Below the pieces are notes generated by a model. It was not told the DNA's origin. It did no database searches and was given only the letters and a program-made list of their open reading frames with translations. Made by a program: the position numbers and the translations under genes. Below, piece after piece: positions 39,162 through 48,489 of a stretch of 50,011 nt of DNA. This DNA is from an uncultured cyanobacterium (GTDB taxonomy: Bacteria > Cyanobacteriota > Cyanobacteriia > CACIAM-69d), in NCBI GenBank assembly GCA_937883785.1, contig CALGDE010000024.1:1-50011 (forward strand), written 5' to 3'. Numbering within the stretch: the stretch's first letter is position 1; each line of letters begins with the position of its first letter.

Positions 39162-40176
39162 TTATTTCTCCCTTACAACTTAGGAAAAAATATGCTGCGT
39201 GCAGTTCACCTTGAGGAATAAATCTCAAATTTTAATTTCTACCTTTTAAGGTATTTAACTGGTGCGCGGTCTATTTGGGGTTGCTATTTAGAATTGCTAT
39301 TAAGATTGCTGACCCAAAAATAACGTGCGGATAGTTATACACAGAGAGAATAAATTTAAAGGACCGGAAGATTTGACTGTCTTTGAGCGCTGAGTTACCG
39401 TTTTTTGCCCCATCGGACTATCAAGATAAACACAAAACCCACTATTTATGGAACTGCACGTCGTGCAAGTTTTGGGAAGAAGGCTGTGTTCATTAGACTT
39501 GTGCATGAAAGACTTTCGCGTACATCGGCAGTCCCTGGAGCCCTCCGCCCCCTAGTTGCGCCAATGCTTCGCGAGCGGCTCTGTTCAGGATATGCTCCTC
39601 CTCGGGAGCAAAACCTGGCAAATAGGCTTGAAAACACGACTGTTCTGAAGCCCTTCTCCTTCGGCAGGGGAGCTTAAGGTGAGGGCAGGGATTGGCGCAA
39701 GAGGTTTGTGACGCGCAACTAACGACGCGCAGTTAACGATATTGGGGGGAAAGCCTCTCCCGCTACTGGGGATATTTCAACGCCGCCTTTGATTTGCTGC
39801 TTTAGTTTGTGACAAAGATTGTGGGTAGGTTTGCCTCGACACTTCGCCTATTAAATTTGCCAAGACTATTTCAGAACCAGTATCTTTTGTAAGGTTGAGC
39901 GATGCTAGCCAGAAGCAGCAACAGGTGTTCGCTGTGCAATTGCCCCAAGGTCGTAGCTAATGTGCAAATTGTTGCATAATGGCTTGGTGATTAGGGTGGC
40001 AAACTTGGTGGTGCTTTACTTGGGAAATTTTGTTTTGAAAATTTGATTGTTTGGAATTTTCAACAAATTGCTAAAACACACGTCATATAACTAGGGCTCA
40101 TCACCATTACGTTTGCTTTTTATTTTTATTGTGCTTACCTAGCCCGCACTTGGCGTTAAGGAGTCAGACAGTTTCT
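39162..40176. other. Gene-free interval with short repeat-like segments
   Basis: About 1 kb between the divergent DUF2267 and TolC genes. Overlapping frames on both strands at 39405-39677 are Arg/Pro-rich and look like translated non-coding DNA. A segment at about 39645-39690 (GCCCTTCTCCTTCGGCAGGG followed by GTGAGGGC) resembles the short inverted repeats common in cyanobacterial intergenic DNA. Both flanking promoters must lie here; I cannot place them. Confidence 0.45.
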
Positions 40177-42294
40177 ATGGGATTTTGGTATCGTACGGTC
40201 GCCACCAGCGCTAGCGCGGCTTTGACACTTTGTTTACTTACCCTTGGCACCGCTGCCGCAACTGTCACCGTTGCCCCCAGGTCCTCAGAACCCGAGGTCG
40301 GAACTGCGGTTGATGCTCAAGACGGGGCTTCCCCAGTAAACGGCGCCCTGGAGTCAGCGTTACTGGAGTCAGAGTCGCCAGAGTCGCCAGAGTCACTGGG
40401 GCTTAGAGCTGAAACCGTAGATGTTCCTCCGCTGGAAAGTGCTGGGATTGAGGATGGAAAGAGTGAGGTGGCGATCACCTCCGACCCCGACTCCGAAGAT
40501 CTACCCGTCAGCGAAATTCTGCCCAGCACCACCGAAAACCATGCAGCAGAAACTGTAGGAACTGCCACGAGTGCAGAAGCCACTACAGAGCGCCCTGTAA
40601 ACCTTGACATTGCTCAAACTATTGCCCAAGCCCCTGGGGGAAATGGCAGTCAGTTGGATGAGCGTGAAAGGGCAGAGAATGAAGCCGCCGCAGAAATGCT
40701 CGGGGACGCTGTCATCATTGACCCACCCACCGCAGAACGGTTGGAAGGAGACGATTTGTCCTCCTTAGAATCCAACCCTAACCCGCTGCAATACCCCACT
40801 TTGCCTGAGGAGGTGCGCCTTCTTCTACGGCAGCCCATTACTTTAGAACAGGCGTTGGAACTTGCCCGGCGCAACAGCCGCTTCCTAGAGCAAGCACGCC
40901 TTAACCTGGAGCAGGCTCAACAGGGGCTTCGGGTACAAATCTCCAGTCGCTACCCTCAGCTCGACCTGACGGCAAACCTGGTTAACAGCCTTGCCGCCAC
41001 TACCCGTCTGAACCTGCTGCAAAATAATTTGAACACGCGTCGCGCTGGAGGCTCTGATTTAGTAGACGACCCCGCAGACCGCAACGCCGACACCACTACC
41101 TACAACGTCAGCTTACAGCTCACCTATAACGTTTATTCGGCAGGACAGCGCCTCAATCGAATTCGCGCTGCCCGTGCTGAGGTTCGGGACGCAGAGCTTG
41201 CCCTGGAAGCTGCTTTTGAAGATTTACGCTTTGACGTGACCAGCGCTTACTACAGCCTGCAGCAAGAAACCGAGCAACTTTTAATTGACGAGAAATCCGT
41301 AGAGTTTCGTCTCCAAAACGTTAGGGATTCCCAGGCGCTGGAAGAAGCAGGACTGGGCACCCGTTTTGAAGTGCTTCAGGCGGAAGTGGAACTAGCTAAT
41401 GACCGTCAACGGGTGGAGCAAACCCAAAGTCGCTTAACTCAGGCACGGCGAGAGTTGGCACGGCAGCTTAGCTTGCCACAGGTTATTGATATCGATGCGG
41501 CGGACCCGGTTCAAACGTTGGGCACCTGGACCTTGAACCTGGAGGATTCTATTTTGGCTGCTTACCGCAATCGAGCAGAGCTGGAGCAGCGTCTGGCTCG
41601 TCGGGATGTTGCCGAGGCCCTGCGGCGGGTTGAATTAGCTCAAAATGCGCCCCAGCTAGACGCGGTGGCGGAGTACGAATTGTTCGACCAGCTTGATCGG
41701 CAAGATGAGTTTGGCCCGACCTATGGCTACTCGGCGTTTTTACAGTTGAGCTGGAACCTGTTTGACGGGGGCGCAAACCGTGCCCAGGCAGCTCAACAGG
41801 AATCATTGCGGCGACAGTCAGAAAATGAATTTGCCATTCAGCGAGAGGCGGTGCGCTTCGATGTGGAGCAATCCTATGCGGATTTGGTAGCTAATATTTC
41901 CAGCATCAAAACCTCTTTGCAGGCGATCACCGCCGCTGATGAGGAAGTGCGTCTGGCACGATTACGATTTCAGGCAGGGGTTGGAACCCAAACGGACCGG
42001 CTCAATGCAGAAACGCGGTTTATTCGTGCCCGCGGCAACGTACTCAATGCAATTATTGGCTACAACCAGGCGCTGTCCTCTTTGGTTCGCGCGGTCAGTA
42101 ATGTGTCGCCGGGGATGGTGAACTTTGAAGCGGCACCGGTGCGCATTCCGGAGCTGAAGCCAGAAGAGAATGCTCCTGCATCAGGTGCGCCCACATTGAC
42201 TGTACCGTTTGAGGAAGGTGAAGGGGATTCCGTAACGCCTTTTCCGTCTTCCACCTTTGATAGCGAGGCTAGTGACGTTTTTGTTGCCCCTTAA
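40177..42294 (+). CDS. TolC-family outer-membrane efflux protein
   Basis: The 705-residue protein (from ATG 40177, with AAGGAG about 13 nt upstream) has a signal peptide (about 5-30, TVATSASAALTLCLLTLGTAAA). A long Ser/Glu/Pro-rich linker (about 35-210) with tandem ESPESPESL-type repeats follows. The outer-membrane efflux domain then shows two related halves, beginning ITLEQALELARRNSRFLEQARLNLEQAQ and later RVELAQNAPQLDAVAEYELF, with the alpha-barrel helices (FEVLQAEVELANDRQRVEQTQSRLTQ; GTQTDRLNAETRFIRARGNVLNA). It would form the outer-membrane channel of type I secretion or RND efflux. The linker is longer than in E. coli TolC, as is common in cyanobacteria. Inner-membrane partners are not adjacent. 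Confidence 0.93.
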   Translation: MGFWYRTVATSASAALTLCLLTLGTAAATVTVAPRSSEPEVGTAVDAQDGASPVNGALESALLESESPESPESLGLRAETVDVPPLESAGIEDGKSEVAITSDPDSEDLPVSEILPSTTENHAAETVGTATSAEATTERPVNLDIAQTIAQAPGGNGSQLDERERAENEAAAEMLGDAVIIDPPTAERLEGDDLSSLESNPNPLQYPTLPEEVRLLLRQPITLEQALELARRNSRFLEQARLNLEQAQQGLRVQISSRYPQLDLTANLVNSLAATTRLNLLQNNLNTRRAGGSDLVDDPADRNADTTTYNVSLQLTYNVYSAGQRLNRIRAARAEVRDAELALEAAFEDLRFDVTSAYYSLQQETEQLLIDEKSVEFRLQNVRDSQALEEAGLGTRFEVLQAEVELANDRQRVEQTQSRLTQARRELARQLSLPQVIDIDAADPVQTLGTWTLNLEDSILAAYRNRAELEQRLARRDVAEALRRVELAQNAPQLDAVAEYELFDQLDRQDEFGPTYGYSAFLQLSWNLFDGGANRAQAAQQESLRRQSENEFAIQREAVRFDVEQSYADLVANISSIKTSLQAITAADEEVRLARLRFQAGVGTQTDRLNAETRFIRARGNVLNAIIGYNQALSSLVRAVSNVSPGMVNFEAAPVRIPELKPEENAPASGAPTLTVPFEEGEGDSVTPFPSSTFDSEASDVFVAP

Positions 42295-42509
42295 AGGCTC
42301 CACAGAGATGAAGGCTGGGGCGATTCTCCACAGAATTTTCAGGTTTTAAGCTAATGTGCTGGGTCGTCGAGTCAGCGTCTCGCTGATGGATTGTCCTCTT
42401 TGTCTTAGACTGGAAAATAACTTAACAATTGGCAATGCTTTGGGCTTTGGCGCTGCATTGTGGTTGCTTGGTTTTTCTTGTGTTCCGTTTACAGAGAGTC
42501 TAAATAGCT

Positions 42510-42818
42510 ATGTCTAGCATTGACTTTGTCGTGGACAACGACAAAACCATCAGTGTGGTTGCCGCTCAGGGTGCCAATTTGCGGGTTAAGGCCATTGAAA
42601 ATCAGGTCGATATCTACAAATTCATGGGCAAGATGATGAACTGTGGTGGCTATGGTCAGTGCGGTCTTTGCTTGGTGGATGTGGTGGAAGGGGGGGAAAA
42701 TCTTTCTCCCCGTACGGATTTTGAGAATCGCAAACTCAAGAAAAAGCCCGATAGCTATCGCTTGGCTTGTCAGACCATGGTTAATGGCCCCGTCAAGGTG
42801 CGGGTCAAGCCTGACTAG
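42510..42818 (+). CDS. 2Fe-2S ferredoxin-like protein
   Basis: The 102-residue protein has a plant-type 2Fe-2S cluster site: Cys45, Cys51, Cys54 in [15 protein letters not shown] and Cys87 in RLACQTMV. The first spacing is C-x5-C-x2-C, longer than the C-x4-C-x2-C of photosynthetic PetF, as in the adrenodoxin-like or divergent ferredoxins of cyanobacteria. It carries a basic stretch ([12 protein letters not shown], 73-84) near the cluster. It is an electron carrier with unknown partner, not the main photosynthetic ferredoxin. The ATG follows AGAGAG about 15 nt upstream. An exported PrxQ gene lies downstream on the same strand, but 306 nt away with hairpins between, so co-transcription is unlikely. 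Confidence 0.9.
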   Translation: MSSIDFVVDNDKTISVVAAQGANLRVKAIENQVDIYKFMGKMMNCGGYGQCGLCLVDVVEGGENLSPRTDFENRKLKKKPDSYRLACQTMVNGPVKVRVKPD

Positions 42819-42853
42819 GGCTGTGCCCCGCTAAATTTCAAATTCAATAACAA

Positions 42854-42872
42854 CTAGGATTACAGCTCCTAG
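42854..42872. repeat. Small hairpin after the ferredoxin gene
   Basis: CTAGGA (42854-42859) and TCCTAG (42867-42872) pair around TTACAGC, 36 nt after the stop codon. The sequence GGATTACAGCTCCTAG also matches the end of unit B of the dispersed repeat family (GGATGACAGCTCCTAC at 15781-15796), so this is probably a relic of that unit. Confidence 0.5.
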
Positions 42873-42888
42873 CCTGTTTGATTTGAAA

Positions 42889-42942
42889 GGGTGGGTACTC
42901 CTCGCGGTGTGAAGCTTCCGGCGCCTAGCTGAGTACACGCCC
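42889..42942 (-). repeat. Dispersed hairpin repeat, copy 4 (unit A, reversed)
   Basis: On the minus strand it reads GGGCGTGTACTCAGCTAGGC at one end, then GGAAGCTTCACACCGCGAGG and AGTACCCACCC. It aligns with copy 2 (GGGCGTGTCATC...AGAAGCCTCACGTCGTGGGG AGTCACGCCC). The inner hairpin CTTCAC-ACC-GCGAGG keeps pairing despite sequence changes. It is orientated opposite to copies 1-3. Confidence 0.7.
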
Positions 42943-42952
42943 TAAAAAGTGG

Positions 42953-42979
42953 GACTAGCTTGATTAGAGAGAGCTAGTC
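42953..42979. terminator. Hairpin between ferredoxin and prxQ
   Basis: GACTAGCT (42953-42960) and AGCTAGTC (42972-42979) are perfect 8-bp arms around 11 nt. No T-run follows. It could end ferredoxin transcription or lie in the prxQ leader. Confidence 0.4.
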
Positions 42980-43124
42980 TGCCACATTGCCATTTTGTTT
43001 GTCTGGCATGGGGGCAAAAATAATTAAACCGATATGTCGGCTTGGTTTTTGCCCAGTGAGCCGGAGCAAAATACAAATGTTTAAGTTTCAACGACATTTC
43101 AGATGTTGAATTTGGGGGTCACCA

Positions 43125-43679
43125 ATGGCTGGGGGATTAGTTCGATTATGCCGCTGGACGGTGGGTCTGGTTTTGATGGTGGCGATCGCCTGGGGCGGAA
43201 TTTCACCGGCAGCGATGGCGATGGGTGGTCCCCAGCCGGCTTTGGATGAATTGGCTCCGGCGTTTTCTCTGCCTGCCCAAACAGGGGAAGGTGATGTGTC
43301 CCTGTCCGACTATTTGGGACAGTGGGTGGTGGTGTATTTTTACCCGAAGGATTTTACGCCTGGCTGTACCTTGGAAGCTCAACGGTTCCAGCGGGATTTA
43401 ACTGAATATCGCGATCGCAACGCCCAAATCCTAGGCATTAGCGTTGATGATCCCGAGACCCACGCCGAATTTTGCGACTCGGAGGGACTCACCTTCCCCT
43501 TATTGGCAGACTCAAGCGGAACCGTGAGCAAAAGCTACGGTTCTTGGATGTCAGGTCGAGCCCTACGTCACACCTACTTAGTGGATCCTGACGGCAAACT
43601 GCGGTCCATTTTCCTTGGCGTTCGCCCCGCCATCCATAGTCAAGAGGTTCTAGGGAAGTTAGACGAACTACAAGCTTAA
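43125..43679 (+). CDS. Exported peroxiredoxin Q (Bcp/PrxQ)
   Basis: The 184-residue thiol peroxidase has an N-terminal signal peptide (about 7-33, LCRWTVGLVLMVAIAWGGISPAAMA), so it acts in the periplasm or thylakoid lumen. The peroxidatic Cys81 is in FTPGCTLEAQRF. The resolving Cys five residues later (T-P-G-C-x4-C) of many PrxQ proteins is replaced by Gln, so Cys117 (EFCDSEGL) or an external thiol probably resolves the sulfenic acid. FYPKDFTPG, SVDDPETHAEF and the C-terminal YLVDPDGKL are family features. Exported PrxQ paralogues are known in cyanobacteria. Convergent with the M16 peptidase gene. Confidence 0.92.
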   Translation: MAGGLVRLCRWTVGLVLMVAIAWGGISPAAMAMGGPQPALDELAPAFSLPAQTGEGDVSLSDYLGQWVVVYFYPKDFTPGCTLEAQRFQRDLTEYRDRNAQILGISVDDPETHAEFCDSEGLTFPLLADSSGTVSKSYGSWMSGRALRHTYLVDPDGKLRSIFLGVRPAIHSQEVLGKLDELQA

Positions 43680-43933
43680 GACAGCGCACTGTAAGCAAAG
43701 CGGAGTGAAAAACGGAACAGTTAGACAAGACTTCTTGGCGTCCACGTACCCCTTGACTGGAACTGTTTAACCATAATCAGCTCGATAAAAGCAGGACAAT
43801 TTTAGAGCATACGATGAAGCTGAATGCCCGCCGTTGACTTTGCCAATACTTCACAAGGACTTTACCCACATTTCGCGAGCAATGACCCTCAGTACTCGCT
43901 GACGGCTCTACTTATTCAAGAGTCGACCATAAT

Positions 43934-45355
43934 TTATGCGGTGGGATGGATGGTAACCACTCCATAGGCATCAGGGTTGAGCCACTGACGCGCGGACTGC
44001 TGTAAATCCTCCAGGGTCAGCCGCCGAATCGCAGCTGGATAGTGGATCCCCTGGTGCATATCGCCGGCCAAAGTTTCATAATATCCATAAAGCCCTGCCC
44101 GGTTGCTGGGGGTTTCGTTGCCGAAAATAAAGCTGTTGGCGACCCGCGTCTTAACCCGCGCCAACTCTGATTCCGTCACCGGCTCTTTCCACAGGTGGGC
44201 AATATGCTCGCGCACCTTCGCTTCTACCAGCTCCACATTTTCTGCTGGTAGCTGGGCGCTGACGTAAAACAGCCCCTGGTGGGCATAAGTTAAGTTGCTG
44301 GCAGAAATGTAGGTGACTAGCCCCTTTTCTTCCCGTAACTCCCGCACCAGCCGCGACGTGCGCCCCCGAGACAAGATCGTTGCCAACACATCCAGCGGGT
44401 AAGACTGGTCTAGGGTATCGATTCCTGGCTCGTCACTTCCCGGTGCATTAATTCCCGGCACCCGCCACACCAGGGCCAAACGGGTTTGCTGCAACCCTTT
44501 ATCTTCCCCATCCCATCGCTCAATGGTTTTGAAGGGCTCCCAAGTGGGCGTGGGCTCCACTGCGAACGGTGCCAAGTGATCAGTGCCTTGATCAAGACTC
44601 GGACTCTCGTTCGGGCGATCGCCAGACAACTTCCCTTCACCCCAAGCCTGCTCAAACCCGTCCACTACGGCGCTAATCAACTCCTCCGTGGGCAAGTTAC
44701 CCACCGCCACCGCCGTTACATTTTCTGGGCGATAGTGCTGTCTATGGAATCGCCGCATTTCCTCTGGAGTCATTTTCTCAATCACCTCCGGCGGTCCCAA
44801 AATGGGGCGACTGTAGGGAGATCCCTCAAAACCCGCGTTGCTAATTTGGCGGAAAATCCGCCGTCGGGGGCTGTCTTCGCTTCGGCGAATTTCCTCTAAC
44901 ACAACTCGCCGTTCCCGATCAAATTCCTGATCTGGCAGGGACGCATTGAGCACCACATCAATTTGCAGAGCCGCTAGCTCCTTAAAATCCCTAGGGGCAC
45001 AGGTTAAATAAAACTGGGTGTAGTCCTGACTAGTCGCTGCATTGGTCACCGCCCCAAAAGCTTCGGTACGCCGCTCAAACTCCCCCAGTGCTAATCGGTC
45101 CGTTCCCTTAAACACCATATGTTCTAAAAAGTGAGCCATGCCGTTGATGGGGGCTACCTCCGCGGCAGAGCCCACGTTAACCCACAGGCTTAAATTCACC
45201 GCATCCACGGGCATGAATTCTGCCACCACCGTTAAGCCGTTGGGGAATTGTCGTCGGGTACGGCGATCACCGCTCGCTGGCGACACCGTCAAAGAAGGTA
45301 AAGGGCTCCCAGCACGCTGCGACTGAGTTTGGGAGTCAGAACAGGAAAAAGTCAT
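43934..45355 (-). CDS. M16-family zinc peptidase
   Basis: The 473-residue protein is an insulinase/processing-peptidase-like enzyme. The inverted zinc motif HFLEH (His75, Glu78, His79) is followed by the third ligand Glu in VVLEEIRRSEDSPRRR (about 151-152). The C-terminal half (ETRLALVWRVPGI...LSRGRTSRLVRELREEKGLVTYISA) gives the M16 R/Y substrate-binding region. With its own HxxEH it is the active type; in many cyanobacteria an inactive M16 partner is encoded next to it, but none is here. The N-terminal 35 residues are Ser/Pro-rich and look like an optional extension, so the start could be internal. No signal peptide is obvious. Confidence 0.92.
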   Translation of the reverse strand: MTFSCSDSQTQSQRAGSPLPSLTVSPASGDRRTRRQFPNGLTVVAEFMPVDAVNLSLWVNVGSAAEVAPINGMAHFLEHMVFKGTDRLALGEFERRTEAFGAVTNAATSQDYTQFYLTCAPRDFKELAALQIDVVLNASLPDQEFDRERRVVLEEIRRSEDSPRRRIFRQISNAGFEGSPYSRPILGPPEVIEKMTPEEMRRFHRQHYRPENVTAVAVGNLPTEELISAVVDGFEQAWGEGKLSGDRPNESPSLDQGTDHLAPFAVEPTPTWEPFKTIERWDGEDKGLQQTRLALVWRVPGINAPGSDEPGIDTLDQSYPLDVLATILSRGRTSRLVRELREEKGLVTYISASNLTYAHQGLFYVSAQLPAENVELVEAKVREHIAHLWKEPVTESELARVKTRVANSFIFGNETPSNRAGLYGYYETLAGDMHQGIHYPAAIRRLTLEDLQQSARQWLNPDAYGVVTIHPTA

Positions 45356-45777
45356 TAGGTTACCAATACGACGCCGAAAAGGGGCTATCTACAAATCTTC
45401 TCAAGAAGAGCGTGAGAGGGAGATCAGAAATGCCCGAGAAAATGCCAAACCGAAGTAAAAAGAGTCATGGTGAACAGCAGTAGCCGGAGCTCGCCCTGAA
45501 ACGGCAACACCGTGATACACACAGTTCCAAGTCAAAACAACAAAATTTATAAAACCCAATCCCACAAAACGGGACATGAAACGTGAGCTTTAGTAGCGGC
45601 ACCATAGGGCGCGGTAATATTTGGGAATTTTCAAAAGTAATTAAATTTAAAAGTAACTCAATTTAAGAATAACCAAATATCTCACCGATAACCTTACTGC
45701 TATTGGAACCGATCTCTTTTGCCTTTGTCCGTGTTCCCCGATACCTCGGTAATCTTTACGACGCCAAGCCTAGGAAA
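45356..45777. other. Intergenic region upstream of the M16 gene
   Basis: About 420 nt between the start of the M16 gene and the end of cphA (both minus). AAAAGTAATTAAATTT / AAAAGTAACTCAATTT is an imperfect 16-bp direct repeat near 45635-45665. No gene and no strong intrinsic terminator for cphA were recognised. Confidence 0.4.
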
Positions 45778-48489
45778 CTAGGATGATGTGGATAGGGGAG
45801 ATGACGCTGAGCGAACTTTGGGGCGACCATTGATGCGATCGCCAGAGGGCTTATTAGACAGCGGCTTACGATTTTCAATAAGCTGAATAGCGCGAGATAC
45901 GACTTCAGGCAAAATAACCACCAATCCCCCAGTGGGTGCCGCATCTAGGGCGGCGTTGATCGCTGCTTCTTCACTTAAAATCGTCTCAAACCGCTGGGCA
46001 GCCCCCTCACCTTTATCCAAGCTCTGTTGCACACCTTCCGTAATTAAACGGGCAGCATCTCCTCTTTCTCTTCCTCGAGTATCATCATCTTCCTTAATGA
46101 TAATTTCATTAAACATAGTTGCAGACAACTCCCCCAGGGTGAAAAAGTCTAAATCTCGGCGATCGCCGGGACCTCCAACCACCCCAATTGACGCTCCTGG
46201 CCAGCTTTGAACGAAATCTGCCAGCGCCCGATAGCTAGCTGGGTTGTGGGCATAATCCACCAGGGCGTGGAACTCTCCCAAATCAAATAAATTCATTCTG
46301 CCCGGCGTTTGGTCGCTGGAGGACTCAAAGGTCATAAGCGCCTCACGGATATGCTCCATCCGCACTCCCTGGGCAAAGGCAGCCAAACTTGCGGCTAACG
46401 CATTGGCAATTTGGAATCGCGCCCGTCCGCCCAAAGTTAACGGCACTTGATCCGCCTGCTCAATCCGCAGGGTCCAGTCCCCTTTCAAAATGGACAAATA
46501 GCCGTTTTCATACACGGCTGCCAGCCCTCCCTGGTGAGTGTGCTGCTGCACTAGCTCATTGTTGGGATCCATAGAGAAATAAGCCACCTGAGCTTGCACC
46601 CGATCAGCCATAGCGGACACCAGGGGATCATCCGCGTTCAGCACCGCATAGCCGTCCGCTGCCGCTGCTTCCGCTACCACGGATTTAACCCGAGCCATTT
46701 GCTCAATGGTGTTGATATCTCCCAGTCCCAGGTGATCCGCTGCTACGTTGAGCACCACGCCCACATCACAGCGGTCAAAGGCTAAGCCAGATCGTAAAAT
46801 CCCGCCCCGCGCCGTTTCCAATACCGCAATTTCTACGGTGGGATCATTAAGAATGACCCCGGCACTTTGGGGACCGGTGTTGTCCCCTGACTCCACCAAA
46901 TAGTCACCAATATAGGTGCCGTCGGTGGTGGTGTAGCCGGTTACCTGTCCCGTTTGGCGATAAATATGGGCAATCAGTCGGGTGGTGGTGGTTTTGCCGT
47001 TGGTGCCGGTGATGGACACAATGGGCACGCGACCAGTTTTGCCCTGGGGGAACAGCATATTCATCACCGGTTCCGCCACGTTACGAGGGATCCCCTGGCT
47101 GGGTTGTACGTGCATACGGAATCCCGGCGCGGCGTTCACTTCCACAATCACTCCGTCCGTTTCCCGCAGGGGACGGCTGATATCGGAGGTGACCACATCA
47201 ATGCCGGCAATATCCAAGCCAATAATTTTGACAATGCGCTCCGCCAGCCAAATATTGGACGGGTGAATTTCATCGGTGCGATCAATGGCAATGCCGCCGG
47301 TGCTCAAATTTGCCGTTGCTCGCAAGTAGCAAACTTCCCCTTCGTCAGGCACCGTGTTTAAGGTGTAACCGTTGCTCTCTAGAAGCAGCTCCGTATTGCG
47401 ATTCACCACGATGCGGGTCAGTACATTATCGTGACCGTCGCCGCGACGGGGATCACGGTTGGTTTCGTCAATAAGCTCTTGAATGGTGGATTGCCCGTTA
47501 CCCACCACATGGGCTGGAACGCGCTCTGCCACAGCGACTACTTTTCCGTTGACCACCAACACGCGGTGGTCATTGCCTCGGTAGAACCGCTCCACCATCA
47601 CCGTTTGCGATCGCGACTCTGTTTTGGCTAAATCGTAGGCTTCCTCCGCCGTTTCCCACCGGTCAATATCCAGCGTGATCCCGCGACCGTGGTTGCCATC
47701 AAGGGGCTTGACCACAATGGGAAAACCGCCCACGTCTTCAATGGCATCCTTTAAATCGTCAAAATAGCGAATGGTAACTCCGCGAGGCACCGGCACCCCC
47801 GCCGCTTCCAAAATTGTTTTAGTGCCGTCCTTATCGCACGCTAATTCCACCCCCAAAATTCCCGTGTTGCCGCTTAGGGTGGCTTGGATGCGCTTTTGAT
47901 GGGTGCCATAGCCAAGCTGGATCATGGACCGGGCACTCATTTCTGTCCAGGGAATATCCCGCGCCATCGCTTCGCGCACCAAAGATTCCGTGCTGGGTCC
48001 CAGTGAGGCCTCGGCTTTAAGGTCCGATAAATCCTCCAAATCCTGCTGTAGCTCGTCTTGAGGATAGACGCCTCGGTCTACCAAGTTCTGACATAGGCGT
48101 ACGGCGGCTCGACAGGCGTAGCGCCCTGCTCGCTCATTTCCATACTCCACCACCACCTGGTAAATGCCCGCCTCTGCGGTTTCCCGGGTGCACCCAAAGC
48201 CCACGGGCATACCGGTCATTTCCTGAAGCTCTAGGGCCACGTGCTCAATGATGTGCCCCATCATCGTGCCTTCTTTGACCCGCTCTAAAAAGCCCCCGCG
48301 ATGTCCCAAGGAACAGTGGTGCTCCACCAGGCTGGGCAGGGTTTCCACCAGGGCGTTATAAAAGTCGGGAATTTCGTTGGACGGGCGATCGCACAGATCT
48401 TCCAAATCCAAACGCATTTGCACCAGCTTATGGTGATGAATACTCCAGTAGTTGGGGCCGCGTAGCGTCTGAATTTTGAGGATTTTCAT
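45778..48489 (-). CDS. cphA: Cyanophycin synthetase
   Basis: The 903-residue enzyme makes the nitrogen-storage polymer multi-L-arginyl-poly-L-aspartate from ATP, Asp and Arg. The domains are in normal order: an N-terminal domain (about 1-160), an ATP-grasp ligase (about 220-480, FPIVVKPLDGNHGRGITLDI, VMVERFYRGNDHRVLVVNGKVVAVAERVPAHV, GVIVEVNAAPGFRMHVQPSQG) that adds Asp, and a Mur-ligase-like domain (P-loop SITGTNGKTTTTRLIAHIYR near 490, VLNVAADHLGLGDI) that adds Arg. A short Ser-rich tail ends the protein. Length is slightly above the usual 870-880. It lies 355 nt downstream of cphB on the same strand, the standard order in cyanobacteria, though the gap is wide. Confidence 0.97.
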   Translation of the reverse strand: MKILKIQTLRGPNYWSIHHHKLVQMRLDLEDLCDRPSNEIPDFYNALVETLPSLVEHHCSLGHRGGFLERVKEGTMMGHIIEHVALELQEMTGMPVGFGCTRETAEAGIYQVVVEYGNERAGRYACRAAVRLCQNLVDRGVYPQDELQQDLEDLSDLKAEASLGPSTESLVREAMARDIPWTEMSARSMIQLGYGTHQKRIQATLSGNTGILGVELACDKDGTKTILEAAGVPVPRGVTIRYFDDLKDAIEDVGGFPIVVKPLDGNHGRGITLDIDRWETAEEAYDLAKTESRSQTVMVERFYRGNDHRVLVVNGKVVAVAERVPAHVVGNGQSTIQELIDETNRDPRRGDGHDNVLTRIVVNRNTELLLESNGYTLNTVPDEGEVCYLRATANLSTGGIAIDRTDEIHPSNIWLAERIVKIIGLDIAGIDVVTSDISRPLRETDGVIVEVNAAPGFRMHVQPSQGIPRNVAEPVMNMLFPQGKTGRVPIVSITGTNGKTTTTRLIAHIYRQTGQVTGYTTTDGTYIGDYLVESGDNTGPQSAGVILNDPTVEIAVLETARGGILRSGLAFDRCDVGVVLNVAADHLGLGDINTIEQMARVKSVVAEAAAADGYAVLNADDPLVSAMADRVQAQVAYFSMDPNNELVQQHTHQGGLAAVYENGYLSILKGDWTLRIEQADQVPLTLGGRARFQIANALAASLAAFAQGVRMEHIREALMTFESSSDQTPGRMNLFDLGEFHALVDYAHNPASYRALADFVQSWPGASIGVVGGPGDRRDLDFFTLGELSATMFNEIIIKEDDDTRGRERGDAARLITEGVQQSLDKGEGAAQRFETILSEEAAINAALDAAPTGGLVVILPEVVSRAIQLIENRKPLSNKPSGDRINGRPKVRSASSPLSTSS

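Noticed and set aside
39405-39677. 90-codon plus frame and opposing 63-codon minus frame, Arg/Pro-rich
   Set aside because: They are mutually overlapping and of repeat-like composition; probably translated intergenic repeat rather than a gene.
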